Assembly: GCF_024643205.1 (NCBI RefSeq)
Contig: NZ_JAMKQJ010000002.1
Span: 310,001-374,000 of the forward strand
From: Parapedobacter tibetensis
Lineage (GTDB): Bacteria > Bacteroidota > Bacteroidia > Sphingobacteriales > Sphingobacteriaceae
Length of the DNA stretch: 64,000 nt
Direction of reading: 5' to 3'
Shown here: in pieces, positions 1-9,900 of the stretch
How the letters are laid out: each line of letters begins with the position of its first letter
Position numbering within the stretch: the stretch's first letter is position 1
The notes under the pieces: model-generated
The model's input: only the letters and a program-made list of their open reading frames with translations
Databases searched by the model: none
What the model was told of the DNA's origin: nothing
Translations under genes and position numbers: made by a program

Positions 1-579
1 GAAGAGCAAAGCCTTATTTTGTCTGGCGATACAACCAAACTAATGCGCGTAATCCAAGACACCGTGCCCGATGAACTTCATATCTTAAAATCCGTGTCGG
101 CAGACATTGACTCAAAAGAAGCGTTGCTGCCGCTTTTGGCGAAGCGGATGCACCTCGCCGTAACGGACTCTCTTCATCCCGGTGTGGGTATCGCCGCCCC
201 ACAGGTAGGTATAAACCGCAACCTCATTTGGGTGCAACGGTTCGATAAGGCAGGGGAACCGTTGGAATTGTACCTCAATCCAAAAATCACATGGCGCGCC
301 AAGCTCCTGCGTAAGGGTGTAGAGGGCTGCCTTTCCATTGCCGATACGATGGGGCAGGTGCTGCGGAATTATACCATACGGTTGGAATATGACGATATCG
401 ACGGTAAACACCATGAAGAAATGGTGGAGGGTTTTACAGCCGTCATTTTCCAGCATGAAACCGACCACCTGTATGGTATCCTCTTCACGGATCGATTAGC
501 CGAGCAGGAATCCAATACCTATCACCGTATCAACGAGGAAGTAGAATTATACCTGGAGCAACGGCTACGGAGACAGTAG
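1..579 (+). CDS. def: Peptide deformylase, 5' end outside window
   Basis: Metal-dependent enzyme that removes the formyl group from the N-terminal methionine of new proteins. All three family motifs are visible: GVGIAAPQVG (motif 1), EGCLS (motif 2, metal-binding Cys) and QHETDH (motif 3, two metal-binding His plus catalytic Glu). The frame is open to base 1; upstream of the first candidate starts (TTG at 19, ATG at 43) it reads EEQSLIL, which resembles the extended N-terminus that I recall for a Bacteroidota deformylase subfamily. The real start is therefore probably outside the window. This subfamily often coexists with a second, canonical Def and may be an accessory or envelope form (inference). 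It converges on the GH109 gene with only 19 bases between them. Confidence 0.88.
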   Translation, partial: EEQSLILSGDTTKLMRVIQDTVPDELHILKSVSADIDSKEALLPLLAKRMHLAVTDSLHPGVGIAAPQVGINRNLIWVQRFDKAGEPLELYLNPKITWRAKLLRKGVEGCLSIADTMGQVLRNYTIRLEYDDIDGKHHEEMVEGFTAVIFQHETDHLYGILFTDRLAEQESNTYHRINEEVELYLEQRLRRQ

Positions 580-598
580 GGCTCCATAGGAATATTGA

Positions 599-2020
599 CT
601 ACCCTGTTTTCCTTACGCCAGTAGTGGCTCCTCCCTCCAAGGTGAGATCCACCGGCTTGTTGGTCTGCCAAGCGCCACGGGTAAAATCAGGCACATCCAG
701 GGAGCGCGAGCGCTTGGCTACGGACCGCTCACTCAATGGGAAGATACTGCTCCATAAGGCACCATCATACACATCCTGATCGAGTGGTAGTCCATTGCGC
801 AGGCAGTCAATCAACCGCCAGTCCATGATGAAATCCATGCCGCCATGGCCACCTACCTGCTTGGCTACCTCACCCACATGCTTGATTAATGGAGGGGTAT
901 ACTTCGCTTCCAGTTCCTTCATTTCTGCGTCTTTGACCCATTCGTGGCCAAAAGCGATACGTTCTGGCGATGGATACTTGGAAGCTACGCCTTTGGTGCC
1001 GCTAATGAGGTGGATGCGTGAATACGGGCGGGGAGAAGTCACATCGTGTTGCACCATCATTGTCTTTCCCTTGGCGGTATGGATCATGGTGGTATTCATA
1101 TTGCCCCGATAAGGCCTACCCACAAAGGGTTGGAAAAACGCATCTTCCTTTGCCTTTTCTATGGCCGTATCGCCCATCATAAAATCATTGGTCGACATCG
1201 ATACCAGATAATCCATCTTGTCGCCCCTGTTGATGTCGAGGCATTGAGCAATGGGACCAAGGCCATGGGTGGGGTATAGGTTGCCGTTGCGTGACGCATT
1301 CTGTTCCAATCGCCACATATCCGTATAGCCCGTTTTAGAAAAGTTGAGGTCGCGCAGGTCATGGATATACGCCCCCTCGGCATGGACAATCTCCCCAAAC
1401 ATTCCATTGCGTGCCATGTTGAGGGTGAGCATCTCAAAAAAGTCATAGCAGCAGTTTTCCAACATCATGCAATGCTTTTTGGTTTTTTCGGATGTTTCCA
1501 CAAGATCCCAACATTCATCCAGCGTAACGGCTATAGGTACTTCACAGGCCACATGCTTACCATGTTCCATGGCAAAGAGCGACATGGGCGTATGCAGGTG
1601 CCATGGTGTGCAGATATAGACCAGGTCGAGCTCCTCATTGGCCACCATGTCTTTCCAGCCTTCTTCTCCTGAATATTCCTTGGCTTTGGGAAGACCGCTT
1701 TTTGCCAATATGTCCTGCGCTTTGGTTGCGCGGGCGGGATCCTTATCGCATAGGGCCTTTATCTCCACCCCCTCAATGCGCGACATCCGGTTTACCGCTC
1801 CCGGGCCGCGCTGGCCCAGGCCGATGAAGCCGATGCGCACCTGATCGATTTTCGGGGCGGCGTATCCGCTCATATTAAATCGTTGTGGGCGCGAAGGCTG
1901 GGTATCGCGCATCCAGGACTCGCTATTGCTACGTGCCTCACGCGCCATGGCCGGCAATGTGGCCACGGCTCCGGACAGGAGGGTGGCGCTTCTCAAGAAA
2001 TTTCTGCGATTGTATTTCAT
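599..2020 (-). CDS. GH109-type NAD-dependent glycosidase (Gfo/Idh/MocA fold), Tat-exported
   Basis: Predicted NAD(H)-dependent glycoside hydrolase of the Gfo/Idh/MocA fold; characterised GH109 members are alpha-N-acetylgalactosaminidases using an oxidation-elimination mechanism. The 473-aa protein starts with a Tat signal (RRNFLRS, residues 5-11, then a hydrophobic stretch ending AMA). A Rossmann GFIGLGQRG motif follows at residues 64-72, and GH109-typical blocks follow: EVPIAVTLDE, HCMMLENCCYD, EGAYIHDLRDL and NLYPTHGLGP. Export of an NAD-holding enzyme folded through Tat fits this family. It is the last gene of the minus-strand locus, 127 bases after the M60 peptidase gene, and has its own LacI-type operator in that gap. 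Some GH109-like proteins act on other sugars, so the substrate is inferred. Confidence 0.85.
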   Translation of the reverse strand: MKYNRRNFLRSATLLSGAVATLPAMAREARSNSESWMRDTQPSRPQRFNMSGYAAPKIDQVRIGFIGLGQRGPGAVNRMSRIEGVEIKALCDKDPARATKAQDILAKSGLPKAKEYSGEEGWKDMVANEELDLVYICTPWHLHTPMSLFAMEHGKHVACEVPIAVTLDECWDLVETSEKTKKHCMMLENCCYDFFEMLTLNMARNGMFGEIVHAEGAYIHDLRDLNFSKTGYTDMWRLEQNASRNGNLYPTHGLGPIAQCLDINRGDKMDYLVSMSTNDFMMGDTAIEKAKEDAFFQPFVGRPYRGNMNTTMIHTAKGKTMMVQHDVTSPRPYSRIHLISGTKGVASKYPSPERIAFGHEWVKDAEMKELEAKYTPPLIKHVGEVAKQVGGHGGMDFIMDWRLIDCLRNGLPLDQDVYDGALWSSIFPLSERSVAKRSRSLDVPDFTRGAWQTNKPVDLTLEGGATTGVRKTG

Positions 2021-2115
2021 ACATCAGTATTTTAGGGTAGTCAGCAACCACATATCACACGTTGTTCGTTTAACAAGTATCGGATAGTTTGCCGAGTTAT
2101 CAAAATATCAGAACA

Positions 2116-2131
2116 ACGCAACCGTTTGTTT
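2116..2131. promoter_or_regulatory. LacI-family operator before the GH109 gene
   Basis: The 16-mer ACGCAACCGTTTGTTT has the central CpG and the GCAA/TTGT half-sites of LacI/PurR-type operators. It is part of an 18-base string (2114-2131) found identically at 10362-10379 upstream of the susC gene of the same locus. It lies about 100 bases upstream of the GH109 start. No LacI-family gene is in the window, so the regulator is encoded elsewhere. Confidence 0.6.
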
Positions 2132-2147
2132 GATTTTTCCCAGGCAC

Positions 2148-3740
2148 TCAATCACTCAGTTTGCTGATGTCGACCGTTGGTTTTGGTAAATTCATTGCTT
2201 TGATCTCAGCCTTGCACGTATCCACCATTTCCTGGGTCATGCTGTAACTATAATTTCCATAATCATTATAATCAAAATCGCCGACATAGAAGAAACCGTA
2301 TTGATCAAAAAATTCCGTTAAATCTACTTTACCTATTTTGCAGGCGGTCTTGACAAAAGTGAGTTGGTATTGGGCAGGATTACTCCCTCGGTCTCCCCAT
2401 CCTCCGGTCCTTCGTGATCTCCTGCCACTGGCATGGTCACCAGTGCCTTCAGTGCGGAATGCTTCAAATAGGTCGGGATAGAAATCGGGATTGCCACCAG
2501 CGCCTGAAAAGTAAAGCTGCAGTTGCCAAAACGGCACCAGCCGGTTGAACACGTCATCATCTTGCAGGTAGCTGATCTTGCGGTTGATGATGCTATCGCG
2601 CGCTTTTTGGTAGTTATCCTGTCCCCATAGCCGACTTTCAACGCCAAAAGATGTCGTTACATACATGGTAAACACATTATTGCTCACCTCGCCCAAGCCG
2701 CCCCAGTTGAAAGCGGGGCGCAACTGATGCACGTGTCCCACTTCATGGCTAAAGCCCCAACAGGGGTCGCCTGATATTACCCGGTCCGGGTCGACCACCA
2801 AAGGCATCGCATTGCCCGGCTCTGTACCCATATAGGCTACGCCATCGCCATCACGAAACATGTAGTAATTGTAGTTGACACGTGCCAGTATGTGGTTGTT
2901 GGGCACTTTGTTATATTTCACCAACCCCATGACGCGGTGTTGGCGGTAAACCAATGAGTCGTAATTGCTGATTAATTCAACACCTCGATTGTAAGCATAT
3001 GTCTTGCAATCAGCAGCAGGGTATGCGATTTGGATATGTTTGCCTTTTGCGTCAATGATGGGATATACAGCATTGTTAATCAGGTTATTCCAATCGGTAT
3101 TGTTATGCATGGCGATATCGAAATACCCATTTATTAAGGATGCTGGAAAGTGCACCTGCACCGGTTTTGCTTCTTCAGGAGTGTCCGTGAAGTAATCAAG
3201 ATAAGCTAGTCCGTCAAAATCTTTTACTTCGATTATATTTACGCCATTATGCAAGCTGAATTGTTGTTTTACAATGCCCCATCCTGCCGGATCTTTGGTA
3301 GGCTCAATCCCTTCCGGAGCTCGCCGGTTCCAATTGGGTATAACAAGGTTTACTTCTTTATCCTGCGCGATATGATCAACCAATACAATATGCTTACCTA
3401 TAGGTAAATAAATACCTGTAATATTTTCATATTTACTATAGCCATCGCCAATCATTAATTGCTGGCCTAATGTACTGGGCGTAAGATAAGCCTCATAACT
3501 GGCCATGCGGTATTTGGTGTTATACTGCTTAGTAAACAGCAGGCGGGCTGTTTCCCTTAACTGGTCATTCTTTATTTTTTCGATGTCACCCTTTTTTATT
3601 CCCTTCTTCAAGGATAGCGCCATCGGTGTCTCAAATAGTGAAAGGTCGGCATAAGCAGCAGCCAGTTCTTTAGCGGATTGTGCTTGCGCGACAGGCAAAG
3701 TACAAGCAAGATAAATTAGTAGAAGCAAGTTTTTTCTCAT
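2148..3740 (-). CDS. M60-family (enhancin-like) metallopeptidase, secreted
   Basis: Predicted zinc metallopeptidase of family M60; characterised members cleave O-glycosylated mucin-type proteins. The 530-aa protein begins with a Sec signal peptide (about residues 1-20, ending AQA). It carries the gluzincin motif HEVGH at residues 332-336 (His332, Glu333, His336) followed 15 residues later by Glu351 in GGLGEVSN, matching HExxHx(8-28)E of M60. Upstream blocks such as GDGYSKYENITGIYLP and HNGVNIIEV resemble the N-terminal half of the M60 domain. No lipobox is evident, so it is probably periplasmic or secreted. It lies 6 bases after the DUF5007-like lipoprotein gene, so it is co-transcribed from the susC promoter. 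Confidence 0.87.
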   Translation of the reverse strand: MRKNLLLLIYLACTLPVAQAQSAKELAAAYADLSLFETPMALSLKKGIKKGDIEKIKNDQLRETARLLFTKQYNTKYRMASYEAYLTPSTLGQQLMIGDGYSKYENITGIYLPIGKHIVLVDHIAQDKEVNLVIPNWNRRAPEGIEPTKDPAGWGIVKQQFSLHNGVNIIEVKDFDGLAYLDYFTDTPEEAKPVQVHFPASLINGYFDIAMHNNTDWNNLINNAVYPIIDAKGKHIQIAYPAADCKTYAYNRGVELISNYDSLVYRQHRVMGLVKYNKVPNNHILARVNYNYYMFRDGDGVAYMGTEPGNAMPLVVDPDRVISGDPCWGFSHEVGHVHQLRPAFNWGGLGEVSNNVFTMYVTTSFGVESRLWGQDNYQKARDSIINRKISYLQDDDVFNRLVPFWQLQLYFSGAGGNPDFYPDLFEAFRTEGTGDHASGRRSRRTGGWGDRGSNPAQYQLTFVKTACKIGKVDLTEFFDQYGFFYVGDFDYNDYGNYSYSMTQEMVDTCKAEIKAMNLPKPTVDISKLSD

Positions 3741-3746
3741 GAGTTA

Positions 3747-4736
3747 TTATCGTTTGGTTATACCGTCAACAATAACCCTTATCTCGTATGTTCCGGGTAA
3801 AAATGCTCTAAAAGAGAATCGGGCATTACAAGAATAGGTGTCGTTGGGTAACTCCAGGCCCTCGTCAAATTGCACATATTGAGTGGGAATTCGGTAATAA
3901 TAGTTGAAGCCATTTCCCAACGAATTCAGTGGAAACGGCACCACTGCATAGTCAAATTCCATTCGATCCTCAAAAACTTCGTAGCTCAACGCATAGTCCT
4001 GCATGGTTTGCAGCCAGCCCCCGCCAGTACCTGAAGCGGGTCTGCGGGCTATTTCCCCTGCTGCTGGATTGAACGGCACACCATTTTTGTCTACGATACG
4101 CACAATGATCTTGTCTTCATCATCTCCGATACGATTTACTTCAATTCCGCCGGCGGGGAGGAGCTTGGTGGTCGACTCCTCGCCAACCTTCATAGCCACC
4201 GTGCTGCGTACAGCAGGAACTTCAAAAAAGGGCGCTTCGTTCAAGTTAAATTCACCGATTAGGGGGTAATGTTTCGTACCCGCAGAGTTCGTGACTTCCA
4301 AGTCGAACTCATAGGAACCTAATGGCAGATTCACTGTTCCGCGATTGGCTTCCAGCTGCCCACTGGCTTCATTGATGCTGATCGGATAAACCAAGGAATC
4401 TTTTCGTTTGGCATCGATGAGTTCCAATGTCGTGTCGACCTTCGGATCGTAATACCCCGTCCATACCGGAAGTTCATATTTTTGCATAAAGAGGTCGGTT
4501 ACGTCATCGCCCGAGACTTTGTCATAAATATGGAGCAATTTGATTTTTGCCGGTTTGTTTGAACCATCGGGATTGAGTGCATAGCTGACGTACGCACGAC
4601 CCTGCGGCACATTAATAGGAAGCTCTTCGTATCGTATGTAATCGCTTAGAAAGCCATCGGGGACTTTTTTGCAAGCTGCAACCATCACGACGAGGGATGC
4701 GGCTATCAGAATATTCAGTCTTATATTGCGTTTCAT
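3747..4736 (-). CDS. DUF5007-like surface lipoprotein
   Basis: 329-aa predicted lipoprotein: a short signal is followed by a lipobox ending VVMVAAC at about residue 22, then KKVPDGFLSDYIRYEE, a start typical of the DUF5007-type lipoproteins found in Sus-like loci. The rest is beta-rich with no catalytic motif that I recognise. Its place between the fasciclin lipoprotein and the M60 peptidase suggests a glycan- or protein-binding surface subunit of the SusC/SusD complex (inference). The family assignment is from memory of the N-terminal pattern and is moderate. Confidence 0.7.
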   Translation of the reverse strand: MKRNIRLNILIAASLVVMVAACKKVPDGFLSDYIRYEELPINVPQGRAYVSYALNPDGSNKPAKIKLLHIYDKVSGDDVTDLFMQKYELPVWTGYYDPKVDTTLELIDAKRKDSLVYPISINEASGQLEANRGTVNLPLGSYEFDLEVTNSAGTKHYPLIGEFNLNEAPFFEVPAVRSTVAMKVGEESTTKLLPAGGIEVNRIGDDEDKIIVRIVDKNGVPFNPAAGEIARRPASGTGGGWLQTMQDYALSYEVFEDRMEFDYAVVPFPLNSLGNGFNYYYRIPTQYVQFDEGLELPNDTYSCNARFSFRAFLPGTYEIRVIVDGITKR

Positions 4737-4778
4737 GTTCTTATGAATTTGAAATGTACGTATCTATATATTATTACG

Positions 4779-5480
4779 TTATAGGTTTTGCCTAAAGAAA
4801 AACAACTGATGGCCATTTTCCAGTACATTGACTCTCCCTGTCGTACTGATCACTCCAGACGTCTGTACCCGTGTACGAATGAAAGAAAGGGAAGAGCCGG
4901 GGCTAAGATCCGGTGTTGTACCACTAGGAATTTTTAAGTAGTTGTAGTACATGATCCGTGGGAAATGGGAACTGTTGGGATTATATCCTAATGCGGGGTC
5001 ATTGGTCTCTTCGTAGGTAACAGCCACGTAGTCGTTGTTTAGCGTCTGGTAGAGTATGCCTTCGCCATTTAGATTCAGATCTTCATACGTAATCGGCTCG
5101 GGGATGATGTACATGCGTAGGGAATCCGCGAATTGCGGTAACTCGTACTTCATGATGGAGTCGACGGTCCACATCCGAAAAGGATCGATGTTTTGCTCGA
5201 TTGCTGTGCGGGCTGCAACGTAATTCTTGATGGAGTAATCCGTGGGGGCAAAGAATGTGATACCCGATTGGTTAATCTCTTCCTGCATACCGGCGGCGTC
5301 GACGAGCATCAATAGCGTGTCAAACAACCCACGGTCATTATTTTTCAGGAAGTCATACGTGTTATGCGGTACATTCGGGTTATGGAGGTCTCCGCCCACA
5401 AAGTAGTCATCTTGCTTACAGGAGGCTACAGCAAACGTCAGTGCTGCAGCAAATACAATATAATTGATGGCTATTTTCAT
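4779..5480 (-). CDS. Fasciclin-domain lipoprotein
   Basis: 233-aa lipoprotein with signal and lipobox (FAVASC, Cys about residue 20). The segment from about residue 43 has fasciclin (FAS1) features: YDFLKNNDRGLFDTLLMLVDAAGM followed by ITFFAPTDYSI, the H1-type block. FAS1 domains mediate adhesion or binding. In Bacteroidota they are common in the accessory position behind SusD, as here (24 bases from the susD stop). Only one FAS1 domain is present. Exact ligand unknown. Confidence 0.8.
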   Translation of the reverse strand: MKIAINYIVFAAALTFAVASCKQDDYFVGGDLHNPNVPHNTYDFLKNNDRGLFDTLLMLVDAAGMQEEINQSGITFFAPTDYSIKNYVAARTAIEQNIDPFRMWTVDSIMKYELPQFADSLRMYIIPEPITYEDLNLNGEGILYQTLNNDYVAVTYEETNDPALGYNPNSSHFPRIMYYNYLKIPSGTTPDLSPGSSLSFIRTRVQTSGVISTTGRVNVLENGHQLFFFRQNL

Positions 5481-5504
5481 TGTTGTTTGATTTTATGTTG
5501 GTCA

Positions 5505-6971
5505 TTAGTTTGCACTCCACCACTCGTTTTGGGTCAGTTCTGGGTTTTGGGGAAGCAGTTCACGCATGTTTAAAGGCCAATAATATCCCTGTTTCGCAAT
5601 CCGCTCGTTGGTATACTGTGAAGGGTAGAGCCGTTGCAGTTGCTCCATGCGGATCATGTCAAATTGCGTATGGCCTTCGCCAATGAGTTCCCGTCGCCGC
5701 TCGTCAAAGATTTCGTTGAAGAGCGCATCGCCCGAACCGGTGAAGTCAGCTAATTTAGCTCGTTGGCGGATAAAGTTAAGGTCGGCCAGTGCACCGGCTT
5801 CGTTGCCGTTTTTGAAGCGAGCTTCTGCGCGAAGCAAGTAGAGGTCGGCCAGCCGATATAGCACAAGGTTGTTGCTTACCACATATTCATTGGGATTATT
5901 GGCATCATAATAGTCGACTCCTCTATACTTATTCAACAGCATTGTCGAACTTGCTCCGGCGGTGGTGATGGTGTCAAACCGGGCTTCCTCTTGGTGGAAC
6001 AGCAACTGGGAAACTTCGTCGCCGATTGTCCAAGATGACGCGGCTGATTTGTTTCGGATGAAGGGGTCAGTCAAAAAGATATTGAAAAATCCCGCTGTGG
6101 CTTCGTTGCCTACCGCATCAAACAGCATGTTCAGCTCGAAGATGCTTTCCTGCGAGTTGCCCTTCCAGATATCGATATAGTTTTCGATGGATTCTAACCC
6201 ATATGGACCTGCAATAACGTCATCCGCATAGGATTCGGCTTGCTGGTAATCGTGTTTCCAAGCGTAGATGTGGGCGAGCAACGCTTGGGCCGCCCCTTTG
6301 CTGGCCAGTGTTTTATCGCTGGTATTATCCAGCAAGGTGATGCTTTTTTCCAGATCCTCAATACAGAAGGCCAATGTTTCTTCTTCCGGGATGCGCGGTA
6401 TGATAGGAATATTCTGGGGGTCGCGGAATGATTCTTTGGTTAATACTACATCGCCCCAAACGCGCTGCATATAGAAATAGGTAAAAGCGCGTAGGAAGAG
6501 AGCTTCGCCTTCGAGCTGCCGTTGCTGGGCCTCGCCACCGCTGAATTTGGAGACGTCGATGGCAGCGGTATTTTCAACGATGAGGTGGCACTGGTTGATG
6601 ATGCCATAAAACCGGCTCCAGTTCCATACCGAGGCTTCTAGGTAAGGGGCATAGCCGAATCGGAAATTGCCGCTTTCGACAAATGTATTATAGTTCCAGA
6701 AATCACCTCCCAATACAAAATTATTGGCAGCTACATCTCCGAATATAAAATAACTCCGGTCTTGTCGTAAAGCACTTCGAAGCATGCTATAGGCACCAGA
6801 AAGTGCTTTTTGCACGTTGGCACCATTAACCCAGAACACGCCATCATAGGTTGAGTTTTTCGGCTCCAGGTTGATGTATTTTTCGCATCCTACAAGTGCA
6901 TTACCAGTAATGGCTATGGCCATCAGGTATATGGATAGTTTATAAAGTCGTTTTTTCATGATTCTTCTCAT
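5505..6971 (-). CDS. SusD/RagB-family outer-membrane lipoprotein (pair 1)
   Basis: 488-aa nutrient-binding lid of a SusC channel. Signal peptide and lipobox end NALVGC; the mature part begins EKYINLEPKN, and the N-terminal SusD-like region has the usual GAYSMLRSAL helix. The C-terminal region shows the RagB/SusD helix pattern LYRLADLYLLRAEARF, followed by LADLNFIRQRAKL and FDERRRELIGEG, which are hallmarks of the family. The start could also be the ATG at 6959 (MKKRLYKL), which leaves a more ordinary signal peptide. It lies 14-26 bases downstream of susC and is clearly co-transcribed. The likely cargo is a product of the M60/GH109 enzymes encoded downstream (inference). Confidence 0.93.
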   Translation of the reverse strand: MRRIMKKRLYKLSIYLMAIAITGNALVGCEKYINLEPKNSTYDGVFWVNGANVQKALSGAYSMLRSALRQDRSYFIFGDVAANNFVLGGDFWNYNTFVESGNFRFGYAPYLEASVWNWSRFYGIINQCHLIVENTAAIDVSKFSGGEAQQRQLEGEALFLRAFTYFYMQRVWGDVVLTKESFRDPQNIPIIPRIPEEETLAFCIEDLEKSITLLDNTSDKTLASKGAAQALLAHIYAWKHDYQQAESYADDVIAGPYGLESIENYIDIWKGNSQESIFELNMLFDAVGNEATAGFFNIFLTDPFIRNKSAASSWTIGDEVSQLLFHQEEARFDTITTAGASSTMLLNKYRGVDYYDANNPNEYVVSNNLVLYRLADLYLLRAEARFKNGNEAGALADLNFIRQRAKLADFTGSGDALFNEIFDERRRELIGEGHTQFDMIRMEQLQRLYPSQYTNERIAKQGYYWPLNMRELLPQNPELTQNEWWSAN

Positions 6972-6985
6972 TTCAACGTTATCAA

Positions 6986-9900
6986 TTAAAAGGTAATCTC
7001 CAAGCCGAACGTGAATTTACGTGGGAGGGGATAAGCACCGCCGTCATATTCTCCTTGGGGGGTAATAAGTTCGGCATCAGGAACCGTGGCCGACTGGAAG
7101 GTTAGGATATTATCCATGATAGAATACAAGCGTATACCTTGGATTCCCATTCCAGTTCGGCTCAGCAGCCGTGGGGAAAAGTTATATCCTACTGTCACGG
7201 TCTTGATTTTGAAATAATTGCCATTTTCGTTCCACATCGTACTGAACGGAAGAAACTGGTAGTAATTCGGTCCATACGGGCTGAGCGATGGGAATTCCGC
7301 CTGGTAGTTGGGGTCTTGGGCCTTACTGGGCGTCCAGTAGTCGACTTCGCTATAATCGGGGAGCCGCTGGTTGGCGAAATCGCTGATGCCATTGCTGGCG
7401 AAATTCCAAACGCCACTGTATTGGTCGGCCAAAAAGGTATTGATGATGTCTCGTTTGAAAGTGAATACACCGAGTACCCCAAGGGACACACTTTTCCAAG
7501 TAAATTCGTTATACAATCCACCGGTAAAGTGTGGATTAGGGTCGCCCGTGGGGGTCAAGTCACCATCGGCCGCACCGCGGTCTTCGTCACTCCACACATC
7601 CCAATCGCCGTTGATATCTTGCCAATTGGGAAAACCGGGTTGCACGGCATAGTTGCCCTTGAAATAGGTGAGCCTGCTACCCGTCACCGGATTGACCGGG
7701 ATTTCGTCGGCATGGGTATAAACGCCTTGATAGATCATCTGCGCCCATTGGTAAATGGGCGAGCCCACCGAAAATAGTAGCTGCTGTCCACCGCGGGCGT
7801 CTTGGTAAAACGAGCGATCGCCATTCGGCAGCGAGCCCAACCTGTTTTTGTTATAGCTCAGATTGAGAGTGGTAGACCACTGCAACGGGCTAGAAGTTTT
7901 CAGATTGCGTGAGGTGAGCTGTACATCGACCCCTTCATTGAGTATATTCATCGGTACATTATACGACAGGCTAGTGTATCCTGTATAGAAAGGAAAGTCG
8001 AAAGACATGATGGGGTCCTTGGTCTCTTTGCGGTACACATCAACCATACCGTTCAACCGCCCTTGGAAAAGCGAGAAATCCGTCCCGATGTTCGTTTGTA
8101 CTGATTTGTTCCACGTCAGGATATCGAGCGTCAATGGCCGGTTAAACGATGGGACGGCAATGGTATTGCCACCATAGGTCGTAGATGGTAAATCCCAGAC
8201 GTTGAATGGTGCGTAGAAGTCGCGCGGCAAGGTGCCGGATTCTCCCCAGCTTGCACGGAGCTTCAACGAGCTCAGCCATGCGACGTCCTGTAAGAATGGC
8301 TCATCAGAAACATTCCACGCCATTGATACTGCCGGAAAATAGCCCCATTTGGTATTCGTACCGAACCGCGAGGAAGCATCGGCTCGCCAAGAGGCATTTA
8401 AGATATACTTTGATTTGTAGTCATAAGCAAATTGTCCCATAAAGGACAGCAATCCTGCCTCGCGGATGTCGGAAAAACCCGAGAGGTCTCGCTGTGCGAT
8501 GCCGGTTACGACCTCGATGTCGTCGGTGGGTACGTTATACCCGATGAGGTATGATCTTTTGTGCTGGGTATAGTCAAAAGATTGCATCCCGGTGAGGATG
8601 AATGTGTGGTCATTACCAATGGTTTGTGTATAATTCAGTACATTGGCAATGTTGTACACATAGTTGTCATTCTTTTCAGATGAGGCGAACGATTCGCCTT
8701 CGGTCGCGATGGTGGTAGGCATGAACCGGTCGCGGCGGTCCAATGTGCCCTGTATAGATCCTTGAAAACTGTAGGTGAGATTCTTTAGGAGGTCGATATC
8801 TGTTTGGGAAAATAAGCTGAGCGCATCGGTGATGTTGTCGTCCCGTAACTGGTCATATTGCCCGTAGTAAAAGTCGTAATCGGCATCTTCCAACCGGACA
8901 AACGATGCCGGGAGGGAGGTGGCATTTATCGGCGTAATTTCGTCGATGGGATTTCGCCCCAGCCCCCGTTTACGGTTCATCCGCGAAGCGGCAACGATGA
9001 GGCTGGTCCGTGCGATGGGAAAAAGGTTAAAGTTAAAGTTACCGCGTAGGGAATAACGGGTAAAGCCGGTATTTCGAACAATACCCTCCTCATCGTAATA
9101 GTTCAACCCAAGTCGGTAGTTCAATTGCTCGGTGCCACCCGAGAAATTGACATCCATGTTCTGGAGCATTCCGGTATTGTAGAACAACTCTTGCCAGTCC
9201 GTGGCATTATTGAAACTCGGATTGAGACTGTCGGTCAGGACCTGCGGAATATTGGCAAGTTGCTGGTGCGTACCGTATTCTTTGATGAGTCCCATTTTTT
9301 GCCGGCGTTCCTGCAGACCGGCGATAGTTCGTTGGAGTTCGGGGGTTTGTGTCATGCCCGCATAGTAGCCCACACGGACACTGGGCTTGCCGGTTTTTCC
9401 TTTTTTGGTGTTAATGAGAATCACACCATTTGCTCCCCGCGACCCCCATACCGCGGTAGCAGCGGCGTCTTTCTGTACGGTAATCATCGCGATATCGTTC
9501 ACATTGATGCCGGCAATGTAGTTGGTTCCGGTGGCCATCGATCCGGCGAGGTCATTGGTCGATACCGGCATACCATCGATGATGAAAAGCGGCGAACTTA
9601 AGGTGTTTGCGAGATCGATCTCGGAGCTAAGGTCTTGTGATATAGTGGTATTACCGCGCACCGTGAATGTGTTGCGCGCACCCGGTGCCCCCGAGAAGTT
9701 CTGGATGTTTACCCCCGATACGCGACCTTGAAGTAAGGATTCGAAACTTGGCGCAGGTAAATTCTCGATTTCTTCACCACCAACAATCTGCATCGCGCCG
9801 GTCGTTTTTTTCCGCGACTGACGTTGATAGCCGACAATCACGATTTCATCCAGTGATGAAACGTCTTCCACTAACGTAACATCTAAGAGCGTACGCGATC

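Noticed and set aside
7139..7777. 212-codon plus-strand open frame antisense to susC
   Set aside because: Third-position bias of the SusC frame on the other strand explains it; no homology or promoter.
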